Source: an uncultured Granulosicoccaceae bacterium
Lineage (GTDB): Bacteria > Pseudomonadota > Gammaproteobacteria > Granulosicoccales > Granulosicoccaceae
DNA length: 51,561 bases
Direction: 5' to 3'
Assembly (NCBI GenBank): GCA_938035525.1
Contig: CALHOI010000070.1
Coordinates: 1-51,561 of the forward strand
A model generated the notes under the pieces. That model did not search any database. It saw nothing but the letters and a program-made list of their open reading frames with translations, and had not been told where the DNA came from. The stretch's first letter is position 1, and every line of letters starts with the position of its first letter. A program made the translations under genes and the position numbers. Shown piece by piece: positions 33,750-42,305 of this stretch.

Positions 33750-34328
33750 TTATGTAGATACTAAATCGTAGTAGTTGTTTTTACCATGATCCTCATACAG
33801 AGCTTTAACATGCAAACCAGCTTTGTGAAAATGCTGACGGTACCTGTCGACACCGAGCGATGTACATTGGGTACCGGATAATGTGTCGGTCCATTGGCCC
33901 GTTTCAACCGGTGCGGTTAGCAACCAACGCCCGCCAGGTTCTAGCAAGCGAGCAACATCAACAATCAGTTTTTTCTGGTCTGGTTCTTCGAGTAAAAAAA
34001 TTAGCCCTATGGCTACCACAAAGTCGAAACGACGATTAAAAAAATCGCTGGTCTGCACACGCTCACACTGAATGGGTATGTGCGGGAAGCGCGACGAAAA
34101 TGCGGCAACCAGCGTTGGTGACGCATCAATAGCCCACAAATTGACGTTAGCGCTATTGAGTACGTGAGTAATAGGGTACCCACCACCACAGGCCAGTTCT
34201 AAACCAGTCGCGCCTGCTGGTAACTGTTTACACCATTGTTCAACTATTTTTGTACCGACAAGCGAGGCATCACGCCGTTCTAAAAATGTTTTCGCGTGAT
34301 GCTCGTAGGCATGGGCTGAGTCAGTCAT
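33750..34328 (-). CDS. Class I SAM-dependent methyltransferase
   Basis: Protein of 192 residues with the SAM-binding Gly-rich motif GLELACGGGYPITHVL (about 39-54), the acidic residue after strand 2 (LWAIDASPTLVAAF) and a VVAIGLIFLLEEPDQ strand-4 segment. GGRWLLTAPVETG is the usual post-motif. The substrate is unknown. It begins 13 nt after the MATE transporter gene on the same strand, suggesting one transcript; the pair may modify and export a small molecule, but this is only inference. Confidence 0.88.
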   Translation of the reverse strand: MTDSAHAYEHHAKTFLERRDASLVGTKIVEQWCKQLPAGATGLELACGGGYPITHVLNSANVNLWAIDASPTLVAAFSSRFPHIPIQCERVQTSDFFNRRFDFVVAIGLIFLLEEPDQKKLIVDVARLLEPGGRWLLTAPVETGQWTDTLSGTQCTSLGVDRYRQHFHKAGLHVKALYEDHGKNNYYDLVST

Positions 34329-34341
34329 GGAAGGGATTTGA

Positions 34342-35721
34342 TCAGGTTTTTAACGTATGCCATTCCTTAGTCCAGATACGACGATGGAAAAAAGGAAACT
34401 TTACACATTCTTCTAATATAAACAGGGCAAAGACCCACGTAGCAGATAATTCCAGTACCAATATAAAAAAGGCAGTCACCGGCACCATAAATAACCAATT
34501 TGCTGACAGATGTATGTTCATTGAGGTTTTGGTGTCACCCGATGCACGCAGCACGTTGCCACAAATGGCGTTTGACACACGAGGAAACGGCAGCAGCAGC
34601 AAAAAGGGTAGAAAGCTGAGTAAAGCTAAGCGTGTTTCCTGAGACAGCTCTACATAAATAAAGCGCGTGGCAAAAATAATCAGCGCGTAAGCCATTGCAA
34701 CTATAACAGCCGCAACAAACGCACCTCGCCACGCTCGGCTCAAGAATTCATCGAGTGCGTCAGGTGATAACGACTTTCCAAGCAGTTGCGCAACTAAAAT
34801 ACCGGTGGCCTGCGTCCATGTATAACTTAGCTGTCCGGCAATACGTATCCACGGCATGATGAGCGTCATGGCAGCAAACTGGCTAACATTCAAGTTTGAG
34901 TAAAGCGCCATACAAGCTTGATTCGCAAACGTCATACTGACAAACGTGGCCGCTATTGGCCATGAAAAATTGAATTGCCTTTGCGTGGCAACCGTAAAGC
35001 TGTCGTGTAACCACCCTTTTACATTGGCAAATACACCGTGAGACTGATAAAACTTAGCACCTAAAAAAAGCATCCGTAATAAAGCGCCAATAAAAGAGCC
35101 CCATGCTGCACCGACTATTCCTAACTCGGGAAAACCATAAAGACCAAATATCAACAAGATGCTAGTCGCAATGTTGATCGGAGCAGAAATGAGAAAACTA
35201 TAAAACGCCAACTTGGTCCTACCACAACCATTAAAATGACTGGTGAAAGCACTACTGAGCGCTTCGGCAAACATCACCAACAAAAACACGGTTAAGTAGT
35301 GTTGAGCGGACTGAGCGATCTGGGCCGAATGCGCCATTAGGTCAAGCAAGGAACGGCCAACCAGCAATATCAGCACGATGCCAGCAATCACAAGAGACAC
35401 ATTGATAAACAGACCGCTGCAAAATGCTGTTTTAAGCTCTAATGGCTCGTTTGTGCCATACGCCTGCGCGACCTTAATTTGCATGGCATTGGCAAACGCC
35501 AGTATGGTCCCCATGACCATGCCGGAAATAACACTGGCGATACCAATTGAAGCAACCGCCTCTTCACCCAAAAAAGAAACCAGATACAAATCGATAATAA
35601 TTATGGAGAACATCATGACTGCGCGCAGCGCCATGGGCCACGACATACTGAAGATGTCACGCGTGGAGGGTGTGGTCGTTTTATTAACGTGATTTACCTG
35701 CATGCATGGATTATCACCCAT
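34342..35721 (-). CDS. MATE family efflux transporter
   Basis: Membrane protein of 459 residues with twelve predicted helices in two similar halves, of the multidrug and toxic compound extrusion family, driven by sodium or proton. Family elements include the first helix after PSTRDIFSMSWPMALRAVMM, LGEEAVASIGIASVISG, and the second-half start FNFSWPIAATFVSMTFANQA. Met7 is an alternative start; neither start has a clear ribosome site. It is the first gene of a probable two-gene unit with the methyltransferase. Confidence 0.9.
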   Translation of the reverse strand: MGDNPCMQVNHVNKTTTPSTRDIFSMSWPMALRAVMMFSIIIIDLYLVSFLGEEAVASIGIASVISGMVMGTILAFANAMQIKVAQAYGTNEPLELKTAFCSGLFINVSLVIAGIVLILLVGRSLLDLMAHSAQIAQSAQHYLTVFLLVMFAEALSSAFTSHFNGCGRTKLAFYSFLISAPINIATSILLIFGLYGFPELGIVGAAWGSFIGALLRMLFLGAKFYQSHGVFANVKGWLHDSFTVATQRQFNFSWPIAATFVSMTFANQACMALYSNLNVSQFAAMTLIMPWIRIAGQLSYTWTQATGILVAQLLGKSLSPDALDEFLSRAWRGAFVAAVIVAMAYALIIFATRFIYVELSQETRLALLSFLPFLLLLPFPRVSNAICGNVLRASGDTKTSMNIHLSANWLFMVPVTAFFILVLELSATWVFALFILEECVKFPFFHRRIWTKEWHTLKT

Positions 35722-35796
35722 AAATACGCAGCGTAGGTTAATGCAAAGTATTCTGCGCTTAATGCAACAATAGCCAGGCTACTGCGTTACTTCAAA

Positions 35797-36765
35797 CTAC
35801 GTTACTGGTGCGTTAGTACCACCTGCGTTAGTACCACCTGCGTGAGTACCACCCGCGCTCGTAAAATCAGCGCCATTTTCGGTGCATTCATCCCGGCAAA
35901 GCGCTTGTGCCAAACAATGCACTCCGCCACCACCTAGTGTGAACATTGACATATCGGGGTCGTATACTTCAAAACCCAAAGCACGCATTTTTTCGTTTAA
36001 CTGCGTGGCACCCGACATGGACAGTACCTTGTCGTTACCCAGCGATACCAGGTTAACACCTAAATTCTTGGCCTCGATATAAGGCACATCGACAAACTCG
36101 AATCCCCAGTCGCGCAATTGCTGAACCACCCAGGGCTCTAAAGCATCAAGACAGGCCACCAATAATTTTTTTGCCAACGGCACAACCAACCCATCCATGT
36201 GTACAAACTCCCTGCTAATGGGCGCGGTGACTGCCTCCCATCCTTCATCACGCACAAATTGCGCGACCTGCTCTGAGCCGGCTTGTTCAGAACGTTCCCC
36301 GCAGTAACCAATCAACACTCTGCCCGGCTCAACAATCACGAAGTCGCCACCCTCAAAGTGCCCCGCTGTGGCGTACTGCCATATCGGGATATTATTGTCT
36401 TGATAAAATTTGATGGCGGTGACGTAGTCTGCTCTGCGGACCTTTAACTGCATATGGCAAATCAAAGCGCCCCAGGGTGTCATTGCAGAACTGTCGCGTG
36501 CAAAAAAATTTCGGTGCAACACCGGGTCTGAATCGAGGTAGTGGCATTGCACCCCGTTTGCCTCATAAATACGCACCATCTCTGCGTGTTGAGACATAGC
36601 CAACTGCAAATCAAACTTAACGCCTGTTTTATGGGCATTTTGCAGGGTTCTGCCAATAAGCGGACCCGCTTCTACCCATTTAAAGTACTCAGGCACACCA
36701 AGCAACACGTCATGCAGCTTGGCGTAGTCATTGTTTATACCCCACTTTTTGTTACTCACCGACAT
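35797..36765 (-). CDS. Arginine deiminase superfamily enzyme (amidinotransferase/DDAH-like)
   Basis: Protein of about 322 residues with the guanidino-group-modifying pentein fold. Catalytic elements: the GHFEGGDF segment with Glu and Asp (about 165-172), a His in REFVHMDGLV, and the nucleophilic Cys near the C-terminus in TLGGGGVHCLAQAL. It would act on a guanidino compound (deimination or amidino transfer). A GTG at 36757-36759 (MSNKKWG) has GAGGG 7 nt upstream and may be the true start. The last 20 residues (GGTHAGGTNAGGTNA) come from a 15-bp tandem repeat and are not part of the fold. It ends the guanidino/betaine-ABC gene set. Confidence 0.85.
   Translation of the reverse strand: MSVSNKKWGINNDYAKLHDVLLGVPEYFKWVEAGPLIGRTLQNAHKTGVKFDLQLAMSQHAEMVRIYEANGVQCHYLDSDPVLHRNFFARDSSAMTPWGALICHMQLKVRRADYVTAIKFYQDNNIPIWQYATAGHFEGGDFVIVEPGRVLIGYCGERSEQAGSEQVAQFVRDEGWEAVTAPISREFVHMDGLVVPLAKKLLVACLDALEPWVVQQLRDWGFEFVDVPYIEAKNLGVNLVSLGNDKVLSMSGATQLNEKMRALGFEVYDPDMSMFTLGGGGVHCLAQALCRDECTENGADFTSAGGTHAGGTNAGGTNAPVT
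35810..35854. repeat. 15-bp tandem repeat, three copies, in the 3' end of the deiminase-family gene
   Basis: Units GCGTTAGTACCACCT (35810 and 35825) and GCGTGAGTACCACCC (35840). Because 15 is a multiple of three they stay in frame and encode repeated Gly-Gly-Thr-(Asn/His)-Ala on the minus strand just before the stop codon. Confidence 0.9.
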
Positions 36766-36768
36766 TCC

Positions 36769-36796
36769 CTCAGCTACACGCGCTCAGCTACACGCC
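36769..36796. repeat. 14-bp duplication across the permease stop codon
   Basis: CTCAGCTACACGCG (36769-36782) is followed by CTCAGCTACACGCC (36783-36796). The second copy carries the TAG stop of the minus-strand permease gene (36788-36790), the first lies just past it, before the next gene. Confidence 0.85.
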
Positions 36797-38365
36797 CTCT
36801 ACTTTGCGGCGGTACATGCCTTGAGCGATCCGATCGATGACCATGGCGCACAATAAAATGGCGATACCACCGAGCAATCCCTGACCTTTTGCTGCGTACT
36901 GCAAAGCCTCGAGAATCAATGCTCCTAATCCTTCGGCGCCGATTAAGGATGCAATCACCACCATACTTAATGACATCAGGATGGTTTGATTAACACCCGT
37001 CATGATTGAAGGCAATGCCAATGGTAATTCTACATTTTTAAGTAGCTGCCATTTCGAACAACCGAAAGCCACCGCAGCTTCTTTGGTGGTCTCAGGTACG
37101 CCCCTCATGCCCAACGCGGTGAGTCTAATAACCGGTGGCATGGCAAATATTAAAGTGGCTAAAACTCCCGGTGGTTTGCCAGTACCGAAAAAAGCAATAA
37201 TCGGTATCAAGTAAACAAACGCCGGCATGGTTTGCATGAAGTCGAGCACGGGCTCGGCAATAGCGTACGCGCGTCGGGATTTACCAAACCAGATTCCCAA
37301 CGGGATGCCAATAAGTATGCACAGAAACGCACCCGCACCAATCAGCGCTACAGTGATCATGGACAATTCCCATAAACCCATGAACGCAAGGTACATTAAT
37401 GAGGCCGCAGTAAAAATGGCCACACGTATACCGGCAAGCCGAAAAGCCATAACCACAATCACGATCATGACGACTGGCCAGGGAGTATCTATTAACACGA
37501 CTTCAAGGCCATCAAGTACTTTACGGATACCGGCAGTGATACCATCAAAAAAGTCACCCCATTTTATGGCCAGCTTCTCAAACCCAGCATCACCGTATTT
37601 TGAGAGAACCGCCAGATATTCTCGTCCAACCGGAAACTGAGTTAACGGAATTTTTTCACCCAAAAAGCCACCGGTTAGCGCTGCCAGCTTACTGTCTGGG
37701 TCGGCAACCGTGAATCTAAATAACGTCAATGGCCAGATAGCGATCAGCATTAAACCGCCAAACCATAAACTGCCGCGACTGGTACCTGATGCAACCGTTT
37801 TGGGTTTAGCGCGCCACCGAAGGTACTGCTTTTCATAGGCCACATTGGCATACAGCCCTTCTATAATTTTAATGGCTAACAACAAGCCCAAACCAACCAA
37901 TAAAATGCTGAGGGCTTCATTGCCGGCTAGATCTGCCTTTTCTTGCGCTTCTGCAGCCACTCTTTTTAAGTTATCCGCAATTTTCTGTTTGGCCGCCGCA
38001 CCGGCCTCATCACCAGCGGTAAGCAGTTCTTTAGCTTGTTGCTCTCGACGGGCAATGTTAGCGGCAAGCTTTTCAACACGCGCCAGTTGATCAGCACCGA
38101 GTTCTCCCCACAGACCTCGACCTATTTGCACCAACGCAACGAGCTCGAGCACCAGGAAGGTCCAAAAAAATCCCCAAACACCACGAAACGCGCCCCAGAT
38201 CGGTCCAAGAATCGCAGCGGCTGTATTCCAGCTAAACACAAATCCGGTAGCATCTTGAATGCTTTTAAAAGCGCGAGAGTAATAATCGCTGTTTTCAACA
38301 ACGAACTCTTCAACCGACGAATCATGAGAGTTTGGTCCCAGCTCCAGCCCAGTATCTGTGCTCAT
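36788..38365 (-). CDS. Betaine/proline-type ABC permease (ProW-like) with coiled-coil insert
   Basis: Inner-membrane subunit of 525 residues, much longer than E. coli ProW. Residues about 40-90 hold two helices, about 93-145 a charged Ala/Glu/Lys-rich coiled coil (QLARVEKLAANIARREQQAK), then another helix and a typical permease core from about 290 with EAAVAFGCSKWQLLKNVELP as the ATPase-docking EAA loop and LALPSIMTGVNQTILMSLSM. ATG start overlaps the ATPase stop by 4 nt. It should carry a quaternary ammonium or guanidinium-like solute. Its stop codon is inside a 14-bp duplication. Confidence 0.9.
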   Translation of the reverse strand: MSTDTGLELGPNSHDSSVEEFVVENSDYYSRAFKSIQDATGFVFSWNTAAAILGPIWGAFRGVWGFFWTFLVLELVALVQIGRGLWGELGADQLARVEKLAANIARREQQAKELLTAGDEAGAAAKQKIADNLKRVAAEAQEKADLAGNEALSILLVGLGLLLAIKIIEGLYANVAYEKQYLRWRAKPKTVASGTSRGSLWFGGLMLIAIWPLTLFRFTVADPDSKLAALTGGFLGEKIPLTQFPVGREYLAVLSKYGDAGFEKLAIKWGDFFDGITAGIRKVLDGLEVVLIDTPWPVVMIVIVVMAFRLAGIRVAIFTAASLMYLAFMGLWELSMITVALIGAGAFLCILIGIPLGIWFGKSRRAYAIAEPVLDFMQTMPAFVYLIPIIAFFGTGKPPGVLATLIFAMPPVIRLTALGMRGVPETTKEAAVAFGCSKWQLLKNVELPLALPSIMTGVNQTILMSLSMVVIASLIGAEGLGALILEALQYAAKGQGLLGGIAILLCAMVIDRIAQGMYRRKVEGV

Positions 38366-39411
38366 GCTTTTCCTCCCTTGATACCTTTTAATAATGTTGC
38401 TCTGGTAATGACGCCAACGTCATTGTTGTCATCGTCGGTAATAATGATCGGGTTCTCGGTGGTGGTAGAGATATCTATCAGGCTGTCGAGGTCTGTGCCG
38501 TGATGAACACGGGGACTTTGCGACATATCGTCAATGTCTCGCGGTTTAAATTCGGCAATGGGCTCCATGATGGAATGCGCAAAAACCAATTTTAGTTTTG
38601 AAATACCTTCAACAAAATCACTGACGTATTGGTCAGCCGGTTGCGTCACGATTTCCTCTGGTGTGCCTATTTGCACTATGCGTCCATCCTTCATGATGGC
38701 AATGCGGTGCCCGATACGAATGGCTTCATCTAAATCGTGGGTGATGAACACCGTTGTTTTGTTCATTTCTTTTGACAAGGCCATAAACTGGTCTTGCAGT
38801 TGTCGTCGTATTAATGGGTCGAGAGCAGAAAACGGCTCATCCATTAATAACACTTCAGGGTCGGACGCCAACGCTCGCGCCAAACCAACGCGTTGTTGCA
38901 TACCACCCGAGAGTTCATTCGGGAAGCGATCTTCGTAACCATCTAGATTGACCTTATGTAAACACTGTCTGGATACTTCCCAACGACGCGATTTTGGTTC
39001 GCCCCGTACCTGCAATGGAAAACCAACGTTATCCAATACGGTTCGGTGCGGCAACAATGCCATGTGCTGAAAGACCATGCCGATATGACGTGCACGAAGC
39101 TCACGCAGTTCAGACGCGTTCATTGCCATAACGTCTCTGCCCAACATGTGGATACTGCCCGCAGTGGGTTCAATCAGCCGATTAAGATGACGCACCATGG
39201 TTGATTTGCCCGAGCCCGATAGACCCATCACACAGAAAATCTCTCCACGTTGTACTGAGAATGTGCAATCGGCTATCCCCACAACGCAGGCAAATTCTTC
39301 AAGTACCTCAGGTTTGCCAAGCCCTCTTTCCTTTATCGCGGCAAGCGCCTCATCGGCACGATCACCGAATATTTTCCAGACGTTCTCAAGGACAACAACA
39401 TCTTCAGTCAT
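38362..39411 (-). CDS. Betaine/proline-type ABC ATPase (ProV-like)
   Basis: ATPase of 349 residues. Walker A GLSGSGKSTMVRHL (about 64-77), signature LSGGMQQRVGLARAL, Walker B EVLLMDEPFSALDP and switch ITHDLDEAIRIG are complete. An N-terminal extension before the first strand (KIFGDRADEALAAIKERGLG) is typical of ProV/OpuAA. The C-terminal tail has one CBS-like half-repeat (ENPIIITDDDNNDVGVITRA), shorter than the paired CBS domains used for osmotic or ionic sensing in OpuA. Coupled to the permease gene by a 4-nt overlap. Confidence 0.93.
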   Translation of the reverse strand: MTEDVVVLENVWKIFGDRADEALAAIKERGLGKPEVLEEFACVVGIADCTFSVQRGEIFCVMGLSGSGKSTMVRHLNRLIEPTAGSIHMLGRDVMAMNASELRELRARHIGMVFQHMALLPHRTVLDNVGFPLQVRGEPKSRRWEVSRQCLHKVNLDGYEDRFPNELSGGMQQRVGLARALASDPEVLLMDEPFSALDPLIRRQLQDQFMALSKEMNKTTVFITHDLDEAIRIGHRIAIMKDGRIVQIGTPEEIVTQPADQYVSDFVEGISKLKLVFAHSIMEPIAEFKPRDIDDMSQSPRVHHGTDLDSLIDISTTTENPIIITDDDNNDVGVITRATLLKGIKGGKA

Positions 39412-39473
39412 GGGATTCTAATGGGTGGCTGTTAAGACAATTTATGAAAAAAACGGCAAAGCTTAAAACAGGA

Positions 39474-39506
39474 CAGGCTGCTTCGTAGTCAATACGAAGC
39501 AGCCTG
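39474..39506 (-). terminator. Strong stem-loop after the betaine-type binding-protein gene
   Basis: Perfect 14-bp arms CAGGCTGCTTCGTA (39474-39487) and TACGAAGCAGCCTG (39493-39506) with loop GTCAA, 29 nt past the binding-protein stop. On the minus strand it is followed by TCCTGTTTTAAG, a weak T run. Its place inside the operon suggests partial termination so that more binding protein than ATPase/permease is made. Confidence 0.7.
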
Positions 39507-39535
39507 TTATACCGAACTGAATTACTTATTCAGTA

Positions 39536-40495
39536 CTACTGCAACCAGCTATCAACCGTGTCGGCGTTTTCTTCCACCCATTTTGCAGCAAAATCTGCCG
39601 GGTCTTGCTTGTCGACAACCAATGCAAAAGTCATGGCTGACACAGTATCGGTATCTAATGAGACTTTTGACAACATGGCTGCTGCCTCTGGTTGGTCTTC
39701 TTCAAGAGACGCCGCATAGTGGATATGCAAATACGCTGTGCTCCAGGCAACCCCTGCTTCAGACTTGCTCAGCCATTCAGGGTCATCGGTTGGCTGAATA
39801 ACATTCCACGCTGCTGCATCGTGGGCTGGCTCTTTAAGAATAACCAACTCGTGCAGTGCAAACATGTGATGTGGTGTGTAGCAAAAGAACGCAATGTTCT
39901 CGTCTTTGCTTACCGCCGAATCAACCTCGGCCAGTGCCAGAGTCTCGTCCATTTCTTTTAGCGTCATCGTGGCATCATAGCCGTATGACTTGGCTCGAAT
40001 TTTTTCAACGTTTGTTGAAGCCCAACCGGCAGCACCAATCCAGATTTCACCTTTGCCATCGCCGTCTGTGTCGAAGTTCTTCGCCATTTCCGGATCGGTT
40101 AAGTCGGTGAGGTTAACAATGCCAGTACGCTCAGCGGTGCCTTTGGTGACACACATTGCCTGATCACCAGCAACGCCATTCGGGTTCATGCGAACCGTCT
40201 TTTTTTCACCAACGAACTTGTCGTTCAAGTTTGTTTGGTTTGGCAGCCATACCTCAGGGTGCACATGCATGGAACCCGAGTCCATCGCTTCAAATACAAC
40301 TGGATTAGTGCCGTTTTGCAGTTCGACTTCTAAACCAAGGTTATTTTCAAGTGCCACTTTAAGCACGTGTGCAGTCGCCAACACAGATGGCCAATTTGGC
40401 ACACCGATAACGACATCTGCGGCCTGAGCTGCAGCACCGTAGACAGACATCGCAGAAGCGCAGCTAAGTGCAAGCAATTTTTTTGAACAACGCAT
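39536..40495 (-). CDS. ABC solute-binding protein, betaine/proline type (ProX/OpuAC fold)
   Basis: Periplasmic protein of 319 residues. Signal peptide MRCSKKLLALSCASAMSVYG, cleaved after AQA (about 26). The fold marks are ADVVIGVPNWPSVLATAHVL at the N-terminus, GSMHVHPEVWLPNQ, and FFCYTPHHMF and EAGVAWSTAYLHIHY in the second lobe; Trp and Tyr residues here would build the aromatic cage that binds a cationic head group. Guanidinium also fits such a cage. GGAGA site 9 nt upstream. First gene of the transporter unit, 188 nt downstream of the ureohydrolase gene on the same strand. Confidence 0.9.
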   Translation of the reverse strand: MRCSKKLLALSCASAMSVYGAAAQAADVVIGVPNWPSVLATAHVLKVALENNLGLEVELQNGTNPVVFEAMDSGSMHVHPEVWLPNQTNLNDKFVGEKKTVRMNPNGVAGDQAMCVTKGTAERTGIVNLTDLTDPEMAKNFDTDGDGKGEIWIGAAGWASTNVEKIRAKSYGYDATMTLKEMDETLALAEVDSAVSKDENIAFFCYTPHHMFALHELVILKEPAHDAAAWNVIQPTDDPEWLSKSEAGVAWSTAYLHIHYAASLEEDQPEAAAMLSKVSLDTDTVSAMTFALVVDKQDPADFAAKWVEENADTVDSWLQ

Positions 40496-40683
40496 AATCG
40501 TGAACTCTCCAAGTAATGAATGTTTTGATCAATCAGGACAGCTCTGTCTTTAACGCTGAGCCGATCTTCCATAATCCTACTCATTCACCACCCAAATTTC
40601 CAGTGATTCAATGACATATGTATAAAAAGTACGCCTACTCTTGTGGCAAAGCCGTGTCAAAGCCGCACACTTATGTAACAAAC

Positions 40684-41649
40684 TTAGGTAGTCGAGCGCT
40701 TTTGACGCGATTCCGCTACCACGCACAGCAACTCAAACAATAAATTAGCACCCGCCAATGCGGTGTTTCCTGATGAATCAAACGCCGGCGACACCTCTAC
40801 CAAATCAGCGCCAACAATATTAAGATCACGACATCCCCTGATAAGTAATTGCGCCTCCAGCGTACTCAGGCCGCCAATTTCAGGTGTACCGGTTCCGGGG
40901 GCGAACGCAGGATCTAAACTGTCGATATCAAAACTGATGTACGTCGGTCCATCACCGACAACACGTCGTGCTTCGGCTATGGTTTTTTCGACCCCAAGTT
41001 TATAAAACTCTTCCATGTAAACAACACGCATGCCGCTGTCGTGCGAGAATTTCCATAGATCAAGATCGTTGATCGAACCACGAATACCAATCTGCACTGT
41101 TCGCTTGGGATCCAACAAGCCTTCCTCTACAGCTCGACTAAACGGCGCACCATGATGAAAGCGTGAGCCCATGTAATCGTCACCGGTATCGCAATGCGCA
41201 TCTATATGAATCATGCCAACGGCTTGATCTTTTGCGATGGCCCGGAGTATTGGCAAACTAACAGAATGATCGCCACCAACAGCCACAGGAAGAATATTAC
41301 GTTCATGCAGTTTTTCAAACGCCTGCTGAATACTGGCATGACTACCTACTAACTCAAACGGCGACGGCACCCAAGCGTCACCAACATCAGCCACTTTGCA
41401 AAGCTCGTGTGGACTGACACCAGTGGCCTGGTTTTTCATACGCACCATCGTGGATTGATTACGTACTTCTCTGGGCCCATGACGAGAACCCGGTCGACTG
41501 GTAACACCACCATCAAATGGCACACCAATCAACCCAATATCAACGTCTTCCAGATTTTCTTTTAACGGCGCACGAAAAAAAGTGGGGATACCAACATAAC
41601 GCGGACGCATCATTGGGTCGTTGGTGTCGTTAAGGTCTCGTTTAGTCAT
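40684..41649 (-). CDS. Arginase-superfamily ureohydrolase (agmatinase / guanidinobutyrase type)
   Basis: Dinuclear metal enzyme of 321 residues that removes urea from a guanidino compound. All ligands are present: His in GGDHSVSLPI (about 146), DAHCDTGDDY (about 170-180) and SFDIDSLDPAFAPGTGTPE (about 245-260). The DAHCDTGD and PEIGGL variants and FHHGAPFSRAVEEGLLD are closer to guanidinobutyrase/guanidinopropionase sequences I know than to E. coli agmatinase, so 4-guanidinobutyrate is a good candidate, though agmatine cannot be excluded. Next genes on the strand are a betaine-type ABC transporter and a guanidino-modifying enzyme. Confidence 0.9.
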   Translation of the reverse strand: MTKRDLNDTNDPMMRPRYVGIPTFFRAPLKENLEDVDIGLIGVPFDGGVTSRPGSRHGPREVRNQSTMVRMKNQATGVSPHELCKVADVGDAWVPSPFELVGSHASIQQAFEKLHERNILPVAVGGDHSVSLPILRAIAKDQAVGMIHIDAHCDTGDDYMGSRFHHGAPFSRAVEEGLLDPKRTVQIGIRGSINDLDLWKFSHDSGMRVVYMEEFYKLGVEKTIAEARRVVGDGPTYISFDIDSLDPAFAPGTGTPEIGGLSTLEAQLLIRGCRDLNIVGADLVEVSPAFDSSGNTALAGANLLFELLCVVAESRQKRSTT

Positions 41650-41743
41650 TGAATGGGCTTATTGGTTTGTGATTAGAGCAAGTGCATAGTGTAACGAAAC
41701 TGGAACGTTTAGCCAAAGCAAAGCTGTGTTCAGCAGGCGTATT

Positions 41744-42001
41744 TTAATTAAGGGCGAGTAAAAAAGCCACCAGGAACAGGCACACAAAGAGCGCCACGAA
41801 TAAAAGCTTGCGACCCAATTTTGAGTGGGATTTATCTTGCTCGAGAAGCTTTTGCTTAAATGCTACTAGCTGGGTGTCGTTTAAGTTGCCGCAGTGACTA
41901 CAATCAGCCGCGTCTTTTGAATACTTCAAGCCACAGCGTTTGCATCGTTTTTTATTGAGGTGTTTCTCTACCTCTCGCCATTTTAATCCTGCGCCTCTCA
42001 T
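41744..42001 (-). CDS. Small zinc-ribbon membrane protein
   Basis: Protein of 85 residues: two CxxC pairs (KRCKRCGLKYSKDAADCSHC, about 19-38) forming a zinc ribbon, a charged helical linker (QKLLEQDKSHSKLGRK) and one C-terminal membrane helix (about 63-84, LLFVALFVCLFLVAFLLA). So the ribbon would face the cytoplasm from a tail anchor. Start uncertain (Met1 used). Function unknown; no coupling to neighbours. Confidence 0.7.
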   Translation of the reverse strand: MRGAGLKWREVEKHLNKKRCKRCGLKYSKDAADCSHCGNLNDTQLVAFKQKLLEQDKSHSKLGRKLLFVALFVCLFLVAFLLALN

Positions 42002-42175
42002 ACTTGCTTCGATCGCCTGATATATTAGAGAACTTGTTACATGATGTTACTGGCCACTACTGGTCATTATCATACAAACTTACGGCTCTTTCGCACGCAT
42101 TTAAATGCAGTAATGTGACAACAGCCCACCAGTCGATTAGTTTACGTGCTAACAAATCCAAAATCAGGAGGTTTT

Positions 42176-42250
42176 ATGCGATATCTCGTGATAGTGACAC
42201 TATTGATTTTATCAGCCTGCGACAGCAGCGAAAACGACACATCAAGCTGA
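42176..42250 (+). CDS. 24-aa mini-lipoprotein
   Basis: ATG 42176 to TGA 42248-42250, preceded by AGGAGG four nt upstream, the best ribosome site in this region. The peptide starts MRYLVIVTLLILSAC: a charged residue, a hydrophobic run and a correct lipobox (LSAC) with Cys15. The mature part is only ten residues (CDSSENDTSS), acidic and polar. Signal and ribosome site together make a real gene likely despite its size. It is convergent with the MauG-type gene. Role unknown; other tiny lipoproteins (entericidin type, LptM type) act in envelope stress or outer-membrane assembly. Confidence 0.65.
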   Translation: MRYLVIVTLLILSACDSSENDTSS

Positions 42251-42261
42251 TGTTTGATAGT

Positions 42262-42294
42262 GCTGTTTTACAATAAGGCGCTGTTTTACAATAA
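42262..42294 (+). repeat. 18-bp tandem duplication after the mini-lipoprotein gene
   Basis: GCTGTTTTACAATAA occurs at 42262-42276 and 42280-42294, an 18-bp period, in the gap to the convergent MauG-type gene stop. Confidence 0.8.
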
Positions 42295-42305
42295 ATTGAA
42301 CAAAA

